7,861 nucleotides of DNA, from positions 1 to 7,861 of the forward strand of contig CAIXAA010000783.1 of NCBI GenBank assembly GCA_903917305.1, read 5' to 3'. The notes under the pieces were generated by a model. That model did not search any database, was not told where the DNA came from, and saw only the letters and a list, made by a program, of their open reading frames with translations. This stretch comes from an uncultured Myxococcales bacterium. Lineage in GTDB: Bacteria > Myxococcota_A > UBA9042. Made by a program: the position numbers and the translations under genes. Shown here piece after piece: positions 7,138-7,861 of this stretch (within the stretch, counting starts at the first letter, position 1; every line of letters starts with the position of its first letter).

Positions 7138-7143
7138 CATCCG

Positions 7144-7434
7144 ATGAGCATTCGCCCCCTTTACGACAACGTCCTGGTCAAGCGCGCCGACGCCGAAGAG
7201 CGCACGTCCGGCGGCCTGTTCCTGCCCTCGTCTGCGCAAGAGAAGCAGGTCTACGGCATGGTCAAGGCCGTCGGCAAGGGCAAGTCCATGAAGGACGGCT
7301 CGATTCGCCCGCCGCAGGTCAAGGTCGGCGACAAGGTGCTGCTCGCGAAGTGGGGCGGCAACGAGATCAAGTACGAAGGCGAGGAGTACCTCATTCTCAA
7401 AGAGAGTGAATTGCTCGCTGTCATCGCAGATTAG
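7144..7434 (+). CDS. groES: Co-chaperonin GroES (10 kDa chaperonin)
   Basis: The protein has 96 residues, the normal length for GroES, which forms the heptameric lid of the GroEL folding chamber in the cytoplasm. Family features are the N-terminal IRPLYDNVLVKR (3-14), the mobile loop that contacts GroEL (ERTSGGLFLP, about 19-28), the roof-loop region, KVGDKVLLAKWGGNEIK (60-76) and the ending EYLILKESELLAVIAD. The loop Gly-Gly and the following hydrophobic residues LFL are intact, so it should bind GroEL normally. It is followed by groEL after 112 nt in the usual groESL order. The start is chosen from GGAG at 7134-7137. Confidence 0.98.
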   Translation: MSIRPLYDNVLVKRADAEERTSGGLFLPSSAQEKQVYGMVKAVGKGKSMKDGSIRPPQVKVGDKVLLAKWGGNEIKYEGEEYLILKESELLAVIAD

Positions 7435-7546
7435 TGGCCTTGCGGCCGATGTTTAGAACCTGCGGTGCCCGGGCAAAGCGACACGAGTTGGAACGGTAGT
7501 CGCGACAGTCAGACCGAGCCCCTCCAAAACAGAAGGATTATCACTC
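7435..7546 (+). other. groES-groEL spacer
   Basis: This 112-nt spacer contains GGCC-TTGC-GGCC (7436-7447), which could form a very short hairpin. It also has two perfect palindromes without loops, TGCCCGGGCA (7466-7475) and GTCGCGAC (7499-7506). AAGGA at 7533-7537 serves as the groEL ribosome binding site, nine bases before the ATG. No clear terminator or promoter is visible, so cotranscription with groES is assumed. Confidence 0.5.

Positions 7547-7861
<315 letters not shown>

Larger units (their letters stand above)
6881..7143. other. Divergent intergenic region between glyQ and groES
   Basis: This 263-bp region must contain the promoters of both the leftward glyQS-lipoprotein unit and the rightward groESL unit. 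No convincing coding sequence is present. Visible structure includes CAAGGG-N9-CCCTTG (arms 6950-6955 and 6965-6970), AGCAG-CTC-CTGCT (7053-7065) and GCTTG-N5-CAAGC (7086-7100). No CIRCE repeat (TTAGCACTC-N9-GAGTGCTAA) is found. No good -10/-35 pair was identified for glyQ. Confidence 0.7.

Overview
The window is GC-rich bacterial chromosomal DNA with strong preference for G or C at third codon positions. It holds two divergent transcription units. The best clue to the source is the incomplete lipoprotein gene at the left edge. It carries four cysteine-bounded, Asp-rich motifs of the type C-x-D-G-x-D-N-D-x-D-G, which are common in secreted proteins of Myxococcota and related former Deltaproteobacteria. 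The two-subunit glycyl-tRNA synthetase and a GroEL with standard numbering fit such a host but do not prove it. I infer a myxobacterium-like organism with moderate confidence, and I cannot name a genus.

Minus strand, read right to left from about 6880 to the left edge: glyQ (5891-6880), glyS (3801-5891), a seven-bladed beta-propeller lipoprotein of YVTN/YncE type (2482-3771), and a second large lipoprotein with four predicted calcium-binding motifs (2485 to beyond base 1). The junctions are a TAATG overlap for glyQ/glyS, a 29-nt gap for glyS/propeller gene (an alternative start overlaps the glyS stop), and a GTGA overlap for the propeller gene/second lipoprotein gene. All four genes therefore look like one operon in which two probable surface proteins are made from the same transcript as an essential tRNA synthetase. 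I see no terminator between them.

Bases 6881-7143 are a 263-bp divergent intergenic region with one reasonable promoter candidate for the rightward unit. No CIRCE element is visible in it.

Plus strand, left to right: groES (7144-7434), a 112-nt spacer, and the first 105 codons of groEL (7547 to the right edge). These encode the 10-kDa and 60-kDa chaperonins.

Most of the window is ordinary housekeeping sequence. The parts that deserve attention are the lipoprotein pair attached to glyQS, the metal-binding motifs set inside a propeller-like region, and a 24-bp-period repeat with atypical codons that makes up part of one signal peptide. No mobile element, CRISPR array, tRNA or rRNA was recognised.
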